DNA from: Taxillus chinensis
Lineage: Eukaryota > Streptophyta > Magnoliopsida > Santalales > Loranthaceae
Assembly: GCA_023512835.1 (NCBI GenBank)
Contig: CM042085.1
Location: 40,262,189 to 40,326,188 of the forward strand
Length of the DNA: 64,000 bases
Direction of reading: 5' to 3'
Every line of letters starts with the position of its first letter. Positions within the stretch are counted from its first letter, which is position 1. The translations under genes were made by a program, and so were the position numbers. Shown in pieces: positions 1-12,040 of the stretch. Under the pieces are notes generated by a model. The model saw nothing but the letters and a program-made list of their open reading frames with translations. It was not told the DNA's origin and made no database searches.

Positions 1-2414
1 AAAGAGTAAATATAGATTCATATAGTTGGAAGAATAATGAGTAACTAATAAAAAAAATATGGGTGTTGATTTTATAAGTGAGTGATATTCAATTTTGGCA
101 CATGTGGATAATCAAAGTAACCAAATCTTGTAGGCAACCTTTTTTTCTAAGTGGGAGGAAATTTGGATTGGCTAGCTAGTAGAGCTTGAGGTGTGAGGTG
201 ATGGCTTGTGGGTTGTTGTGTGACCCCTCCTTGGCAACCTTGAGTAATAGAAATGTGTTTTTATGCGGATAGAGGTATGTGTTGGAATACTACATGAAAG
301 AGATATTCCTATGGTTACCTTTCCAAGTGTTGTGGTTGAAGGAGGAAAACACAGCTGGTATAGCCGCTCCTTGGGTCCATGAGGTGTTGACTTGTTGGCT
401 AGGGTGGTCGTTGCTAGTTCTTGATTAGTGATTATATAGGTGTTATGGGTTCTCAGATGGTCAAGCAGTAGCCATGTGTCGTGCTAATGGTGTGTCGAAA
501 ACACCAAGTAATGTAAAACAGATATGTTGTGAAACCAGTTTGTGCATGTATGAAAGGTGCGGTGTTCTGGGAATTGAACTAGCGGCTATGAGTGGGTTTT
601 AGGGTTATGCCCGGTGCATCAATTTGGTAAAAGAGGTAAGCAAGTGAGATTTGGCGAGGCCTTGTTGGGCTTTTTACCCACATTTGGAAAACATTTCTCT
701 AGGGGCTACGGTGTGCTTTTGCATGGTAGGGCCATTCCTTTGATTCGTATCTTGTGGGAAGTAGGCTTAGAGGAGGAGAGAAGGTGTAAAGGCTGGTACG
801 TTCTACTCGTCGGGTGTTTTGTGTTTCATTGCTTGTGTCTTGAAAAATGTGGTATTGTGTTGTTGTATGTGTTGCATCTGCGGTAAGGTATATAGCGGGG
901 TTCGCTACGTGTGGGTGTTGTGACACATATGTGTAGAGGAGGATGAGGCGTGGTGTAGTGGCATATTAAGCGTGGTGTGGGGATGAAGAAAAGTGTTAGA
1001 TGTGATGTTATTCATATTATTCCTTATCTGGTGTGATGTTTAATATTAAAGTGTTGATAAGCTAGGAAAAGGGTATTAGTCTTACTCCACGGGGAGAGAT
1101 TTATGTCGGGCGGATATCACAAGGGTGTATGTTTTGGAGCGGTGGTGGTGGCGGGTGTCTATCGTTCTCCTCGAAAACCTTTCATGTGTGTATCACACGG
1201 TAAGTGAGATGGTTCACGCCATCAAGGTGTCGGTGTATTTGAGACTTTTGTTGGTGTATCGAGATGGAACGCGATGGTTGGTATAGGGGAGTTGGTAGGC
1301 CATGAGGTGGAGTATGTCATAGAGGCAAAAAACTCCCTTGTGACTGTGAATGGCGACACGGAGGGATCAGTTGTCTTGTTGCGGGTGGGGGTTTTTCCTG
1401 GTCAGAGAGAGCTGTGTTAGTTATACTTCATCGATAAGTTCCACTTCATTGCGTTTGGTGTTTGCCGACTCGGAAAGGCATTAACACTTGGGCTGTAGTG
1501 TATGCCTCAGTTAGTATGCAGGCTGTGGGACCTTAGTGGATACCTATTTAACCGTGATCAAGGATGCTAGCACGAAGTGTCCGAGAGCGTTATCGTGTAG
1601 TGTTACGGTTCTGTTCGTTCCCTGAGACTTCTTTTAGTCGATCCTCACGGTCGGTGACCGGTGATACGAGGATGGTGGATGGTCTGGCTTGTGGTTGTGT
1701 ATGGTCTTGCATCTGTTGTTTTGAGTTACTCCTTGGACTCCGTTGGGCGTCTTGTTGACTGTGACCGAATTGGTGGAGAGCAAACTTCATCCTGCTGTAG
1801 TTGTGTCCTGGATTGTAAGTCATCTTGCGTTCCCTTTGGCATTGGTTGGGTTCTGTTGTTGCGTGTATCGCTATAGAGTGAGATGGTTTTAGTTGTGATG
1901 CGAGGTCTGTCGTTGTGGTGATATCCCTGTGTGGGATTTGTGATTGTGGTTTGCATAATGCTTTTCTCTTATTTGTTTGTGTTTCCTTGTGACCTCTTTG
2001 TGTTTACTGTCGGGGTAAGGTCTACATATGGAGTGTGGCTGCGTTGTAAATTGTTAGTGTCCGTTGACATCAAATCTCGGTGGTGTCATTGTTAGGTATT
2101 TTACGTTGTGGAGTGTTGGTCCTATTGTGACACGAATGGGCGTCTAAGCCGAGTACCTACTATGTCGATGCGATGACTTCTCGTTCACTCATATGAATTC
2201 TAAGCGAATGGATGTTTCACGCATAGGCTTGTGGTGTTGGCCTTGTTCGGTTGTCGAGGTCTTCATGAATCCGTGGGAGGTTTCTCAACGTCCTTGTTGT
2301 CGGACTTGCTCACATGAGTTGTTGTCGGCACACTAATTGGCCCAGCCCAGTTCTTGTTGTGATCATGGGTGTTATGTGTTGCTTTGATCTTCTCGTGATG
2401 TTTCTTACTTGATT

Positions 2415-3211
2415 TCTCTTTTCGGGGCCGAAAAGTCCAAAGGTGGGAAGGTTGTGAGGAAACTCCTATGGTGAGTTTAGTATGGTGTCGGCGAGTGGGC
2501 GGTGGAACGTTAAATGTGTAGTAGTGTTTTGTTTGTGAGTTGTTCCTTGTGGTGGTGTTTATGATGTGAGTTGCTACGTGACCTATGTGATGCGGTAAAC
2601 GTGTTGGTGATGGGCGTATATGTCTTATCTTTGTCGTGACATGTGAATACTTGTGACATGTGTTAGGTGAGGAGAACAAGGGTTGTTTGTGAGATTGGAA
2701 TACGTTTCCTATCATCTTGTGTTGTATTGGGTACGTGGGTACGTGCCTTCATGTGTGTTATGGTGTGTTGTCTTTTAGGGGCCAACACGTCCTAAGAGGA
2801 GACATGGAATGTGAGTCCATGACGCGTGAGCAACACCCGGCGTTGTTCGGGACGAACAACCTTAAGAGTGGGAGGTGGTTTGTTGGTGGTGTTGGCCAAG
2901 GGATTGTGATGTGTTTTCTTGTATTAGTTGTGTATGATTTGGTGTATTTGTTTTGTCTTTTAGACATGTGTTCATCATTGTGATGTGTTTTGAGATGTGT
3001 ATTTGTGACATGCGGATATGTGTTATATGCATTATTGTGGTTATAGATTATGGTGGTACCTTGTTATGTCTTTGTTATGTCTTTGTGCGATTGTATGACC
3101 CATTTGGGTGTTGTGGCTCGTCGTGTGGCAAATGGGTAGCTTGAGTTTGTTTTCCTCGTATGTCATTTCTTTTCGAGGACGAAAAGTCTTAAGGGGGAGA
3201 GGATGTAAGGA
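2415..3211 (+). repeat. Three spaced copies of the element's terminal (pre-LTR) sequence
   Basis: Related blocks occur at 2415-2460, 2768-2808 and 3165-3211. Each has the form CTTTT-CGrGG-n-CGAAAAGTC followed by a purine run and a GGA-type end. Only the third is followed by an LTR, and its purine run is the working polypurine tract. The first two are about 350 and 400 bases apart from the next. Block 1 contains a perfect 8-bp inverted repeat (CTTTTCGG / CCGAAAAG) and block 3 a 7-bp version. In Del/Tekay-type elements this is where the polyprotein ends, so the blocks may be duplicated 3' ends. Confidence 0.6.
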
Positions 3212-3633
3212 CCCGTACCTAGAGTTAGTCATAGTTTTGCCTTACGAGTAGTTTTTCTAGATTTTGACCTGGTGAATGGGCTCAAATGAATTCACGTGCA
3301 AAAGGAAAGATGCTTAGAATGATGTCCTCTATCTACCACGAAGTTTCAGGCCAAACGGACGTGTATGTGAGGTGCACGTGATATGGGTCCATTTCACGTG
3401 CAAGTGTCGTTGTCTTCTACATGATGCAAGGAGGCTAGGGTGAAGTTTGAGCGCATTTGGAGTGCATTTGGAGTTGCACGTGAATTGGGGAATTCACGTG
3501 CAAATTGGCGTGCGAGGCATGTTTTTGCATGTTTACCTTGGTTTTGTCATTCTAATCATCTTTTCCTAAAGGACCATGTTGGAATTGTGACTATTTTGGT
3601 GTGTATGGATGTGGGAAGGTCATAGCTTGTTCC

Positions 3634-3722
3634 ATCAAAACTACGTCGTTTTGATTTTGGGATTCACTTAATCAAAACTACGTCGTTTTGATGTTGTGTT
3701 GTCTATATAAGGAGGAGAAGCC
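3634..3722 (+). promoter_or_regulatory. LTR core promoter: double ACGT palindrome plus TATA box
   Basis: Palindrome copies TCAAAACTACGTCGTTTTGA lie at 3635-3654 and 3672-3691, followed by TATATAAGGAGGAGAAGCC at 3704-3722. The palindrome-then-TATA order repeats in the other LTRs of the window, which suggests a U3 promoter; transcription would start about 30 bases downstream. The TATA-region string of 19 bases recurs exactly on the minus strand at 60052-60070, upstream of the extra ORF of element E. Confidence 0.7.
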
Positions 3723-4019
3723 CCTACTGTTTTGGGGTTAGGGTTTGTTGCTCCACCCGTCGAGGAGAGAGAGAGAGAGAGGGAAGGAGAGCTTACGGTA
3801 GGCTGCCGGAGCGTCTTGCGTGGGTGGTCGAGTCTTGCGTGAAACAGAGCGGGAGAACACACAAGGTAGGGTTCTGTTCTTCCTAAATCCTCCTCTCGTC
3901 CTAGGGTTCTAGGCAGATTATGGAGTTATACCTGTTTATATATATATGTAATCCATATAGGTGTGATCTCTATATGGATGTTGTATCAATGGCGTTTTTG
4001 ATGTATTCTAGTGTTGGAT

Positions 4020-4520
4020 GGTGTGCATATTAAGTGTTCGATAAAATGCCCGTGTGGATATGTACGTGTGAATATGCCTAGTATGTGTTTGATAATATGC
4101 ACTGTGTGGGCTGGGTTTGTGGGTTGGTGAATGTATGCATGTTAAGCGTTTGGTAAAATACCTGTGAGACTCGCATGTCAAGTGTTTGATTTTATGCACG
4201 ATGGGATGTGCGAACTAAGTGTTTGGTATTATGCCTGTGAAAGTGTGTATGCTACGTGTTTGGTTTAATGCCAGAGTGACCTTGTATCTTTGTGTTTGTG
4301 GAACCGGTGGGTGTGGGAAGCCCGGGCTGGACCCGTTAGCCCTGTGGCTAAGCCATATGGCCGTGGGTATGTTAGCCCGTATGGCTTAAGCTATGGCCGT
4401 GGATATGTTAGGCCGTGTGGCTAAGCCTATATGGCCGTGGATATGTTGCCGGTGTGGCTAAGCCTTAGTGGCTATGGATATGTTAGCCTATATGGCTAAG
4501 CTTTGTATGGATGTGGATAT
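4020..4520 (+). repeat. Imperfect tandem array inside the LTR
   Basis: About six degenerate units of the type 'TTAAGTGTTTGGTATTATGC' plus a GTG-rich spacer (4020-4280), followed by units around 'TTAGCC..TATGGCTAAGCC..ATGGCCGTGGATATG' (4338-4500). Other LTRs of the family carry arrays at the same place but with differently expanded units (22333-22440; 23230-23660 in reverse). Confidence 0.65.
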
Positions 4521-5068
4521 GTGTGTGTCGTGTGATTGTGGAACACAACTTTGTTTATATCTTATTGTCACTACACCGCACTGTACACACCCTCATGTAG
4601 ACGCCGGGAGCATGGGATGGGTTGGGAGACATGATCCTCTCTTGAATTTGTGGTTGCTCACCCCTCCCTCTATGTTGTGTTTTCTTTCGGGAACATATAT
4701 AGGCGTTAGGTGGGACCCCAAGGTGGAAGACCTTATTTACTTTCTTGTCTACCATTTATGTTATTTTTATGAGAATTGATGTAACCCCGGTGGGGATGGA
4801 TTGAAAAGAGGATTTTGTTGTAATAAAGACTGGTTTGGATTGTGGATTGCTTTTATGAACTTTCTTGTCTTGAATGTGTTGTGGATGTTTAAAATGTTAT
4901 GTTCGAGGTTTGCACCCTAACCCACTTTGCCCTCCGTGTGGGTACAAGGGAGTCACGCACCGGTTTCCTCGGGTTGGAAATCCGGGCGTGACATAATCAC
5001 TGCATCACACATTAGCACTAGGCCTGAGCCGGTCGGGTGTGACTATAACTAGTGCGATGACTAACTTA

Positions 5069-5850
5069 CCCTTGAGGATGTTGAAAGCTCTAAGCAATCT
5101 GCATTAAACTCAAAGCTTGTGTCTTTTTCTAATAGCCTACTCATGGGTTTTGCAATTTTTGAGAAGTCCTTAATGAATCTCCTATAAAAGCCGGCATGGC
5201 CAAGGAAACTTCTCACTCCTTTTTCATTGGTTGGAGGTGGCAGAGTCTCAATAGTGGAGATTTTTGCCTTGTCTACCTCCAAACCATGTCCGGACACCTT
5301 GTGCCCTAGAACTATCCCTCGGTTACCATGAAATGGCATTTCTCCCAATTTAGGACTAGTTCCTTCTCCTCACATCTCGTTAAGACCATCTAGATTTTTC
5401 AAACACTGATGGTAGGAGGAACCAAACACCGAGAAGTCATCCATGAAGACCTCCATGATCTCCTCGACCAAACCCTGAAAAATAGCCATCATACACCTTT
5501 GAAAGGTGGCGGGGGCATTACAAAGCCCAAATGGCATTCTCCTAAATGCAAAAGTGCCAAAGGGCACGTGAAGGTGGTCTTTTCTTGGTCCTCGGGCTTA
5601 ACCATGATCTGATTATACCTGGAATAGCCATCTAAAAGCGGTAGTGACTATAGCCGGCTAACTTTATCCAACATTTGGTCAATGAAAGGAAGAGGAAAAT
5701 GATCCTTCCTAGTAGCCTTGTTCAGCTTTCTATAGTAACACATACTCTCCACCCCGTTACGGTGCGAGATGGGATTAATTCATTTTCTCATTTTTAATCA
5801 CGGTCATGCCCCCTTTCTTGGGCACAACATGCAATGGACTCACCCACTCA
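5069..5850 (-). pseudogene. Reverse transcriptase fragment of element A
   Basis: Gypsy RT in pieces. The segment 5370-5567 reads FGLCNAPATFQRCMMAIF and the catalytic FMDDFSVFG; 5061-5348 reads GIVLGHKVSGHGLEVDKAKI and SFLGHAGFYRRFIKDFSK, which is the RT-to-RNase H region. The upstream part (DHFPLPFIDQMLD-type) is visible to about 5850 in other frames. Stops and frameshifts split it, and it is cut off after the thumb region near 5069. It would have copied element RNA into DNA in virus-like particles. It is closely similar to the RT of element E (62492-63415). Confidence 0.85.
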
Positions 5851-6469
5851 CTATCAGAAATAGCATAAATTATACCCACATTTTTCCATTTTAAAATTTC
5901 TTTTCTAACAACTTCTTTCATGGCGGGGGTTTAATCTTCTTTGTCTTTCAATAGTGGGTTTAAAATCATCATTCATCAAAATTTTATGCATGCAAATCCA
6001 CTGAACTAATACCCCTAATGTCTTCAATGTTCCATCCTAGGGCCTTTTTGTGTTTCCTAAGGACTTCTAGCAATTGAGTACACTCCACATCATTTAAATT
6101 AGGAAGCAACAATGACAGGGAATTGATTTGTAGGTCTAGAAATTTATACCTTAGGTGTCCAAGTAGCTCCTTCGGTTAAGGAGTGGAGGCACGTCATCTT
6201 ATTTCTCCTCCTCAGCTTGCTCCAAAGAGTTTGTAATTTGCTCATCATCCCTCAATTGTCAAGTACATCTCTTCGTCTTGTTGAGCTTTTATGGTTGAAG
6301 GGCTCCATTATTGGTGGTGGTAATTTCTTACGCCAAGTAGTCTTCCACCAATTCCTCAAGGTCTTAACCCAAAGGCGGTCCTGCTCCTCTTGACCTTGTA
6401 AAGCCTTTCCCATGTGGAAGACTAAGGTCTCCTCATTAATTCTCGAGTTAGCTGCCCTTGAGCAACATC

Positions 6470-6760
6470 GATCAATGCCCGACCCGTTGAGAAACGGTCT
6501 TCCAAGGAGTGTTGAACTCCTCTATCTTCTTCCATCTCCAAAACTACAAAGTCTGCTGGAAATATGAAGGAGCCCACTTTGACTAACACGTCTTTAATTA
6601 TCCCTTCAGGCCTTCCAGTGGACCGGTCGACAAACTACAATGATATGGAAGTAGGCTTCATGCCCCTTAAGCCAGCTGCTTGTACAAAGCAAAGGAGATC
6701 AAATTGATCCTGGCCCCTAAATCACATAAGGCCGGCGTCTGTGGTGCATTGCCAATCACA
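6470..6760 (-). pseudogene. Aspartic protease fragment of element A
   Basis: On the minus strand, DLGARINLISFALYKQLA near 6690-6730 matches the retropepsin active-site segment of Athila-type elements (DLGA-x-INL), with the catalytic Asp kept. It is followed by GRPEGIIKDVLVKVGSFIFP and a GRPFL-like segment near 6500. The protease would cleave the gag-pol polyprotein. Frameshifts and stops break it, so it is not functional as read. The 650 bases between it and the RT (5850-6470) are decayed pol linker with no clear domain. Confidence 0.7.
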
Positions 6761-6899
6761 CAGGGAGATTAAAACCGCCCGGATCTTTATGCTTGATGGG
6801 CAAACTCGTTCCGGAACAACACTCGCTCACCTCGTTAGTGGCTACCACCGTCTCATGATCCCCATATTTCCTCTTCTTTGTCACAAAATCTTTGATGTA

Positions 6900-8740
6900 T
6901 TTTTGTACCTAGGCATCTACTCCAAGATTTCCACAAATGGAATGTTAATTTCAAGCTTCTTGAACAAACTGAAAGCGCTTATACTCTTCCTCAACCCTCC
7001 GATTTCTCATCCGCCGAGGAAATGGCATAGTGGGCCCGAGCTCTGCCTCTGTTCTTGGCCTATGCTGTCTTGACTCAAATTTGCTTGTCCTTCTTCTCTT
7101 GCACTCTTTCTTGACTTTATCCGATTCTTTATCTGATTTTCCTTGGTCATCAGGTTCCAAGGGTCTGCTCTGTTCTTCGGATTTGCCTTATTCTTAGGCT
7201 CTTCGACTTCTTTCGGTGCCTTCCCCTTCTTAGAGTGATAGCCTTGCAACTCTCCTTGGGGTTCACCTCGGTGTCACTTGGGAAAGATTTAGTTGAGACT
7301 CCTTGATTTACATTCCGGGCCAAACTCACAAGCAACTTTTTCTATATTCTTCATTGAAGATTCTATGGTGACTACCCTTTCCTCCAAATTATCCTCTGTT
7401 TTGGTTGGCTCATCCACATTCCGATATACCCTTCCTCTTTCTTTTTGAGGCTGAAGTAGTTTCTGCTTTCGAATCCGGGAGGTGGGTGTAAATAATAATC
7501 CCTAGCATACGGATTAGCTTCCATCCCCTGGGGCACATATTTGTCCTGAAATGAGGTATCTCCCCCTCGGTTGGTTTCTCCGAAATGGCCGAGATTGCTT
7601 CTTTGGTTTCCGGTTGTACCACTTGTTGTTGATGTTGAGGATAAAATTGCTGCTTCGATACAAGCCCTTTCCTCCAACATAATTTGCTTCTTGACTCCAC
7701 TCAGTACTTCTGACTCCTCTGGTAAAGCTTGTTGTGATCCTTGACTTTATGAGCCAATACTTCCATGCCTTTCACTAAAGCCTGAATCCGTGCTTGCATA
7801 TCATTGGAAGAATTATCAACTGAAGCTATCTTCTCCCTTGGCTTTGAAGTACGCACATTAGACCACCTTGCCAATCAGCTAATGACAGCCTCTCCAAGAG
7901 CTCTCGCTGCTGCGTCAGGCTCTAGATTCATCAAGCATCCTCCAAGAATTTGCATTCACCTTGTCTTGTGAGTGGGACCGAAGACACTGTGTAGAAAGAT
8001 TCAATTTGAATCCACTAGGTCTTCCATGATCAGGGCATCTTCTCACTAAGTCTTTGAAACGCTCCCAAGCTTCATGAAGAGTCTCCATCTCATCTTGCAC
8101 GAGATACGCTAATCTCTCCTACTTAGTTGGATCACCTTGGAAGGAGGGAAGTACTTTGACATGAACTTGGTGCGCATCTCCTCCCAAGTGTTGATTGAAC
8201 CTGTTGGTAGATTGTTGAACCAGCCAAGAGCTCTATCCCTTAAAGAGAAAGGGAAAAGCCTTAGCTTTATTGCCTCCTCCGATACATTGTTGATCTTTAT
8301 GGTGTCGCACATCGGTAGAACCTCATCAAATCTCTGGTGTGGATCATCCACGATCCGTTCCTCCAAACGCGTTGTTGCTCACCATGTTGATCAACGCCGG
8401 CTTCAACTCGAAGCTATTTGCTTGGACTCTTGTTTGCCGAATCCCCGGAATAATGGTCGACATCATCGGCCTCGCATAATCTAAGAAGGTTACAGGCATA
8501 AACCTATTACCCTCCTTTTACGGATATTGGCCATTGTAATTGGCCCCTCCTTGCGGTGCACCACCATCGGGGTCGCCTACGGATTGCTCCAAGCCTTGCA
8601 ATGCTTCTTGACCTCACGTCTTTGCTTCCCTAAAGCTGCTCTACGCCGAGCTCGAACAACCTTTCAGGTTCTCGATTAAATTGTATATCCTCCTCTCTTT
8701 GCATGCCATAACTAGGAATCCTTGATGTATGTTCTGTAAA
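6900..8740 (-). pseudogene. gag (capsid) pseudogene of element A
   Basis: The clearest part is 8109-8366, reading FDEVLPMCDTIKINNVSEE, LRLFPFSLRDRALGWFNNL and FMSKYFPPSK, the capsid core of Athila-type gag. The N-terminal EEDIQFNREPERLF segment lies near 8700. C-terminal pieces include YVPQGMEANPYARDYYLHP (7372-7680) and a basic linker ending PFPRRMRNRRVEEEYKRF before the protease (6951-7160). Several stops and frameshifts separate the pieces. The intact protein would form the virus-like particle. Confidence 0.8.
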
Positions 8741-8890
8741 ACAACAAGAACACACCCAGCAGCTCCGAACAATGCAAAATAAACAAATAAAGAACACAAA
8801 ATAATAGAAAATAAAAGACAAAATAAACACCAAGATCAGAATTCAAACAATTTCACTCAATGTTGATTTTAAAAACTAGTTAACTGTTGA

Positions 8891-8907
8891 ATCCCTCAAC
8901 GGCGCCA
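8891..8907 (-). other. Primer binding site of element A (tRNA-Asp-like)
   Basis: On the minus strand TGGCGCCGTT starts 3 bases inside the 5' LTR end at 8911. This sequence is the usual primer site of Athila-type elements. The same position in element D (30100-30117) is mutated. Confidence 0.8.
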
Positions 8908-8910
8908 ATT

Positions 8911-10393
8911 TGTGAGATAGATTTTTAGCCTCTCTAAAAGAGCTAGCTAATGTCGTTAAATCTCTCTTCAAAATAATAAATTCCCTAAGTTTGCACCCAA
9001 TGGAATAAGCGACAAGTAAGGAGTCGAACCCACAGGATTAGCCTAGTTCTCTAGTTCTCAAATCAAAACACCCAATTACTCTTGTTCTATAAAATGTCTT
9101 GGCAAAAGGTTTTCTTTTTTAAACTAAAGATCTAATTTTTATTTGGTTTTCTGAATAAACAAAGAAAGCAAAGTGATTTTAGGATTAAGATTCAAGGATT
9201 AAAAGCATCTAGGGTCACAATTTCACCTTCCTATGTTATCTCTCTTGGTTCATGGTATTAAGGTTGTACGATTGAAAACATGCTAAACACAAGCCAAGGA
9301 CAACAAATGGTCATAGAGGTCCTTTTAAGAGTTGTATGCCAGAATGGTCATCTAAACACACAAACATGCAAAGCCAATAAATCATACTTGCAAAAGGATA
9401 ATGATTACACCAATTACAAATAAGTTATGAATCTCGATCCTCGAGACTAGGGCTAAGAATACCAAGGTGTACATCCAAAGATAGAATTAAGAGCAGATTC
9501 ATAAAACATGCAAAACTCAATCATCCAAACCCGATATTCATAAACACGGCAAAGCAACAAAGGGGCTACATTGCTCCCCTAGATTAAAAGACTACCCACG
9601 CATGATTAGACAAAACCATAGCGAGAAAAGCTAAACATCTTCTTCTTGTCCGCGCACGAAAAGCTTCAAATCCAGGCTCCAAAATCCATGACGACTGCGA
9701 CGGCTGCTCTCTAGGTGAAGGAGCAACCTCAAGTTGTGGAGCCTCTCTCTCTCTAAAAATGTGTAGGGGGTTAGGGATCCATAGCGAGAGGGCATGGAGG
9801 CCATATTTATAGAGTTTGGATGGGCTTTAGGGGTGTGTATCCTAACCCATTTATCAAACGGCGTAGTTTTGATAAGTAACACTCGAAACATTAAAATCTA
9901 CATCTTCCATCCACAATTTGGACATGGGCCTTCGAAAACAAATGATCAGCATGGAAAAACGATAGGATCGGTCCAAAAATATCTCTGCACGCCAATTTGC
10001 ACGTCATATGGTGAATTCACGTGCACCTCAAGTCAGCTCAAACTTCTCCCCAAGCTTCCTTGCATCCTGTAGAGGCACGAGAGGCAAAAATAAGCTTGCA
10101 CGTGAAATGGGTGAATTCACGTGCAGCTCAAATGCTCTGAAATTTCTGTGGTAGGTAGAGGACATCATTCTAAGAAACTTTTGTTCTTGCACGCCAATTG
10201 TTTGAGGCGATCTACTATGTCAAAAGTGAGCTCCAAAATCTGCCAACATGACTTAAAAACGCATGTATTTGCAACTAGCATCTTCCTAGGGGTTAGAGCA
10301 AATATATATGATATATGAAGCAATAAGGCTCTAATCATGCTCTTAAACATCCTAAATAAACACTAGAATAACGGCATAAAATGCACGTTATCA
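8911..10393 (-). repeat. 5' LTR of element A
   Basis: Minus-strand LTR of 1483 bp, TGATAACGTGC..ATCTCACA. Near-identical to the LTRs of D (25133-26616, 30118-31616) and related to those of E and F, which start the same way. U3 carries CACGTG boxes (about 10016, 10099, 10117), the ACGT palindrome in degenerate form at 9853-9873, and TATAAATA near 9804-9812 on the minus strand. Confidence 0.9.
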
Positions 10394-11506
10394 GGTCTCA
10401 ACTGCCTAGATCCATAAGCAATCACTGCTCGAGTCCTGACAAGACACAACCAAGTCCCACCCCTGGAAGCATCACAATACACCTCAAAGGCACACCCTCC
10501 CGTGGGAGGATGAGATGGGGGCTGAGGTCAATCGTGCCTTCGGCTCCATGAAAGCACTCTCACAAGCCTTAGACCAAACAAAAGGAACTCCTTTCTGGTC
10601 GGGTTCGTCATGAGTTGCATGACTCCGGGAAAAATCCTCCACGAACCTCCGGGAATAGTCCTGCCAAACCAAGGAAGCTACGAATCTCAAACACATTCGT
10701 GGGCCTCTTCCTGGCAACATAACCGCCTCGATCTTCTCGGGATCCACTGCGATACCCTCCGAAGATACCACATGCCCCAAAGAAGTGCACACCATTGCAA
10801 CAAAGTCACATTTCGTGAGCTTCGCGTACAACCGATGCTCCGCAGAGGTTTGCAACACAACCCCAAATACTCCTCATGCTCCCTCTTGGTCGCTGAATAG
10901 ACCAAAATATCGTCGATGAACACCACAACGAACATATGTAGATATGGAGCAAACACGGTTCATTAATCCCATAAACTCTTGCTGGAGCATTCGTGAGCCC
11001 AAACGGCATCACAAGCCACTCATAGTGTCCATAGCGACAACCGAATGCGGTGTTGGGGATGTCCGCTCTCCCGACCCTCAATCGATGGTATCCGGATCTC
11101 AAGTATATCTTGGAAAACCACTCGCACCGCGGCGATCAAATAGGTCATCGATCCTCAAGCAATGGATACTTGTTCTTCACGGTCACTGGTTCGACTTCCG
11201 GTAGTCTATACACGGCCAAGTGAACCATCCGCCTTCTTGGCGAACAACAACTGGACGCCCCACGGTGAGCTACTCCGCCTGATAAAGCCTAAATGCCCGT
11301 AAATCATCTATACGCCTCTTGAGCTCTCTAAGCTCGGTCGGTGCCATCCTGTAGGCCGTTAACCCCGATCGGTGTTGTCCCCGGCAACAACTCGTCGAAA
11401 ACTCTACCTCCCTCACGGGTGGCAAAGTGACCAAGTCCTCGGGAAACACATCCGCGAACCGATCTACATGGGTGGCAAAACAACCTTCCCTCTCTCCTCC
11501 TGTCAA
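10394..11506 (-). pseudogene. RT and start of RNase H of element B
   Basis: Recognisable pieces: the pre-RT linker FADVFPEDLVTLPPVREVEF and YRMAPTELRELKRRIDDL (11270-11506); [19 protein letters not shown] and [15 protein letters not shown] (10806-11102); [20 protein letters not shown] (10687-10956), which holds the catalytic [23 protein letters not shown] (10608-10790); and the RNase H piece AVIAYGSRQLR at the cut edge. Several frameshifts scatter these over the three frames. It is a dead copy. Confidence 0.85.
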
Positions 11507-11739
11507 CCAACGTACTGGCCTGGCGGTGGGTCACATCACCCCACCCATGCCTCGAAAGGTCCCAACCGCATGCCTCCTCGGTCCGCTCACCCACAAAGAC
11601 ACCCCGCGTGCCCTGCGGGTGTGAGGAACGTCACCCGCCGTCAAAAACAATCAATCTTGGCCTCCACGGAGACCAACGGTCCATACCCAGGATAACATCG
11701 AAATCATCTAACTCCATGATATACAAATCACCCAACAGG

Positions 11740-11949
11740 TTAACACCCCCAAGTGTTACCCGACAAAGCACAACGGATACTCTCAAGTATCACAATTCCA
11801 CCCAAAGGTGAAGCAACCATCGACGACGACCGTTGTCTCCGGGTCCAACTCCAAGCCAACCAACGTAGCATCTGAAATAAAAGAATGGTAGCACCGGTAT
11901 CAATCAAAATTGAACAAATAGTATGAGAAATGATGATAGTACCTCTCAC
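11740..11949 (-). pseudogene. Aspartic protease remnant of element B
   Basis: The minus-strand frame reads SILIDTGATILLF, the retropepsin active site of chromovirus-type elements (LIDTGATHSF in the family), with catalytic Asp present and the His-Ser part altered. It lies between gag and RT as expected. The flanks (11510-11740) are degraded protease/RT linker. Confidence 0.75.
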
Positions 11950-12040
11950 TGCCCGAAGGTCCTGCTCTGCCCTCGTCCCTGGTGGAACCTACGCTTCTCT
12001 GCCGGTAAGGGCAAACGTCCTCCCTCGTGGCCCACCGCCA

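Larger units (their letters stand above)
1..4993 (+). mobile_element. 3' part of a coding-poor Ty3/gypsy-type LTR element (element 1)
   Basis: The right part is a complete LTR (3204-4993) preceded directly by a polypurine tract (AAGGGGGAGAGGA at 3191-3203), so 1-3203 is read as internal sequence on the plus strand. That internal part is rich in G and T. I can recognise no gag, protease, RT or integrase in any frame; the open frames of 60-150 codons look like chance. The LTR end (..GGGCGTGACA) resembles that of element B, which has Del/Tekay-like coding domains, so this may be a non-autonomous relative. The 5' LTR lies outside the window. Confidence 0.7.
3204..4993 (+). repeat. 3' LTR of element 1 (Del/Tekay-like LTR family)
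   Basis: It starts TGTAAGGACCCGT right after the polypurine tract and ends GGGCGTGACA, about 1790 bp. The U3 part carries several CACGTG boxes (near 3292, 3377, 3399, 3476 and 3496), then two copies of the palindrome TCAAAACTACGTCGTTTTGA, then TATATAA at 3704. A GA-rich tract (3763-3786) follows in the leader. The U5 half contains an imperfect repeat array (about 4020-4520). Three other copies of the family lie in the window (21064-22922, 20859-24699 minus, 49563-51366 minus). Confidence 0.85.
5069..10393 (-). mobile_element. Element A: truncated Athila-like Ty3/gypsy retrotransposon
   Basis: Read on the minus strand: 5' LTR (8911-10393), primer site TGGCGCCGTT, gag, protease and the first part of RT, then an abrupt end near 5069. 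The tRNA-Asp-like primer site and the gag and RT motifs fit the Athila lineage. RNase H, integrase and 3' LTR are missing. The 75 bases between its end and the LTR of element 1 (4994-5068) match nothing I recognise. The right LTR end abuts the RNase H of element B, so A probably inserted into B. Confidence 0.85.

Noticed and set aside
614..886. Open frame of 90 codons and others in 1-3200
   Set aside because: Amino-acid composition follows the G/T bias; no domain, no support on either strand.
4994..5068. 75 bases between element 1 and element A
   Set aside because: Too short to assign; no motif seen.
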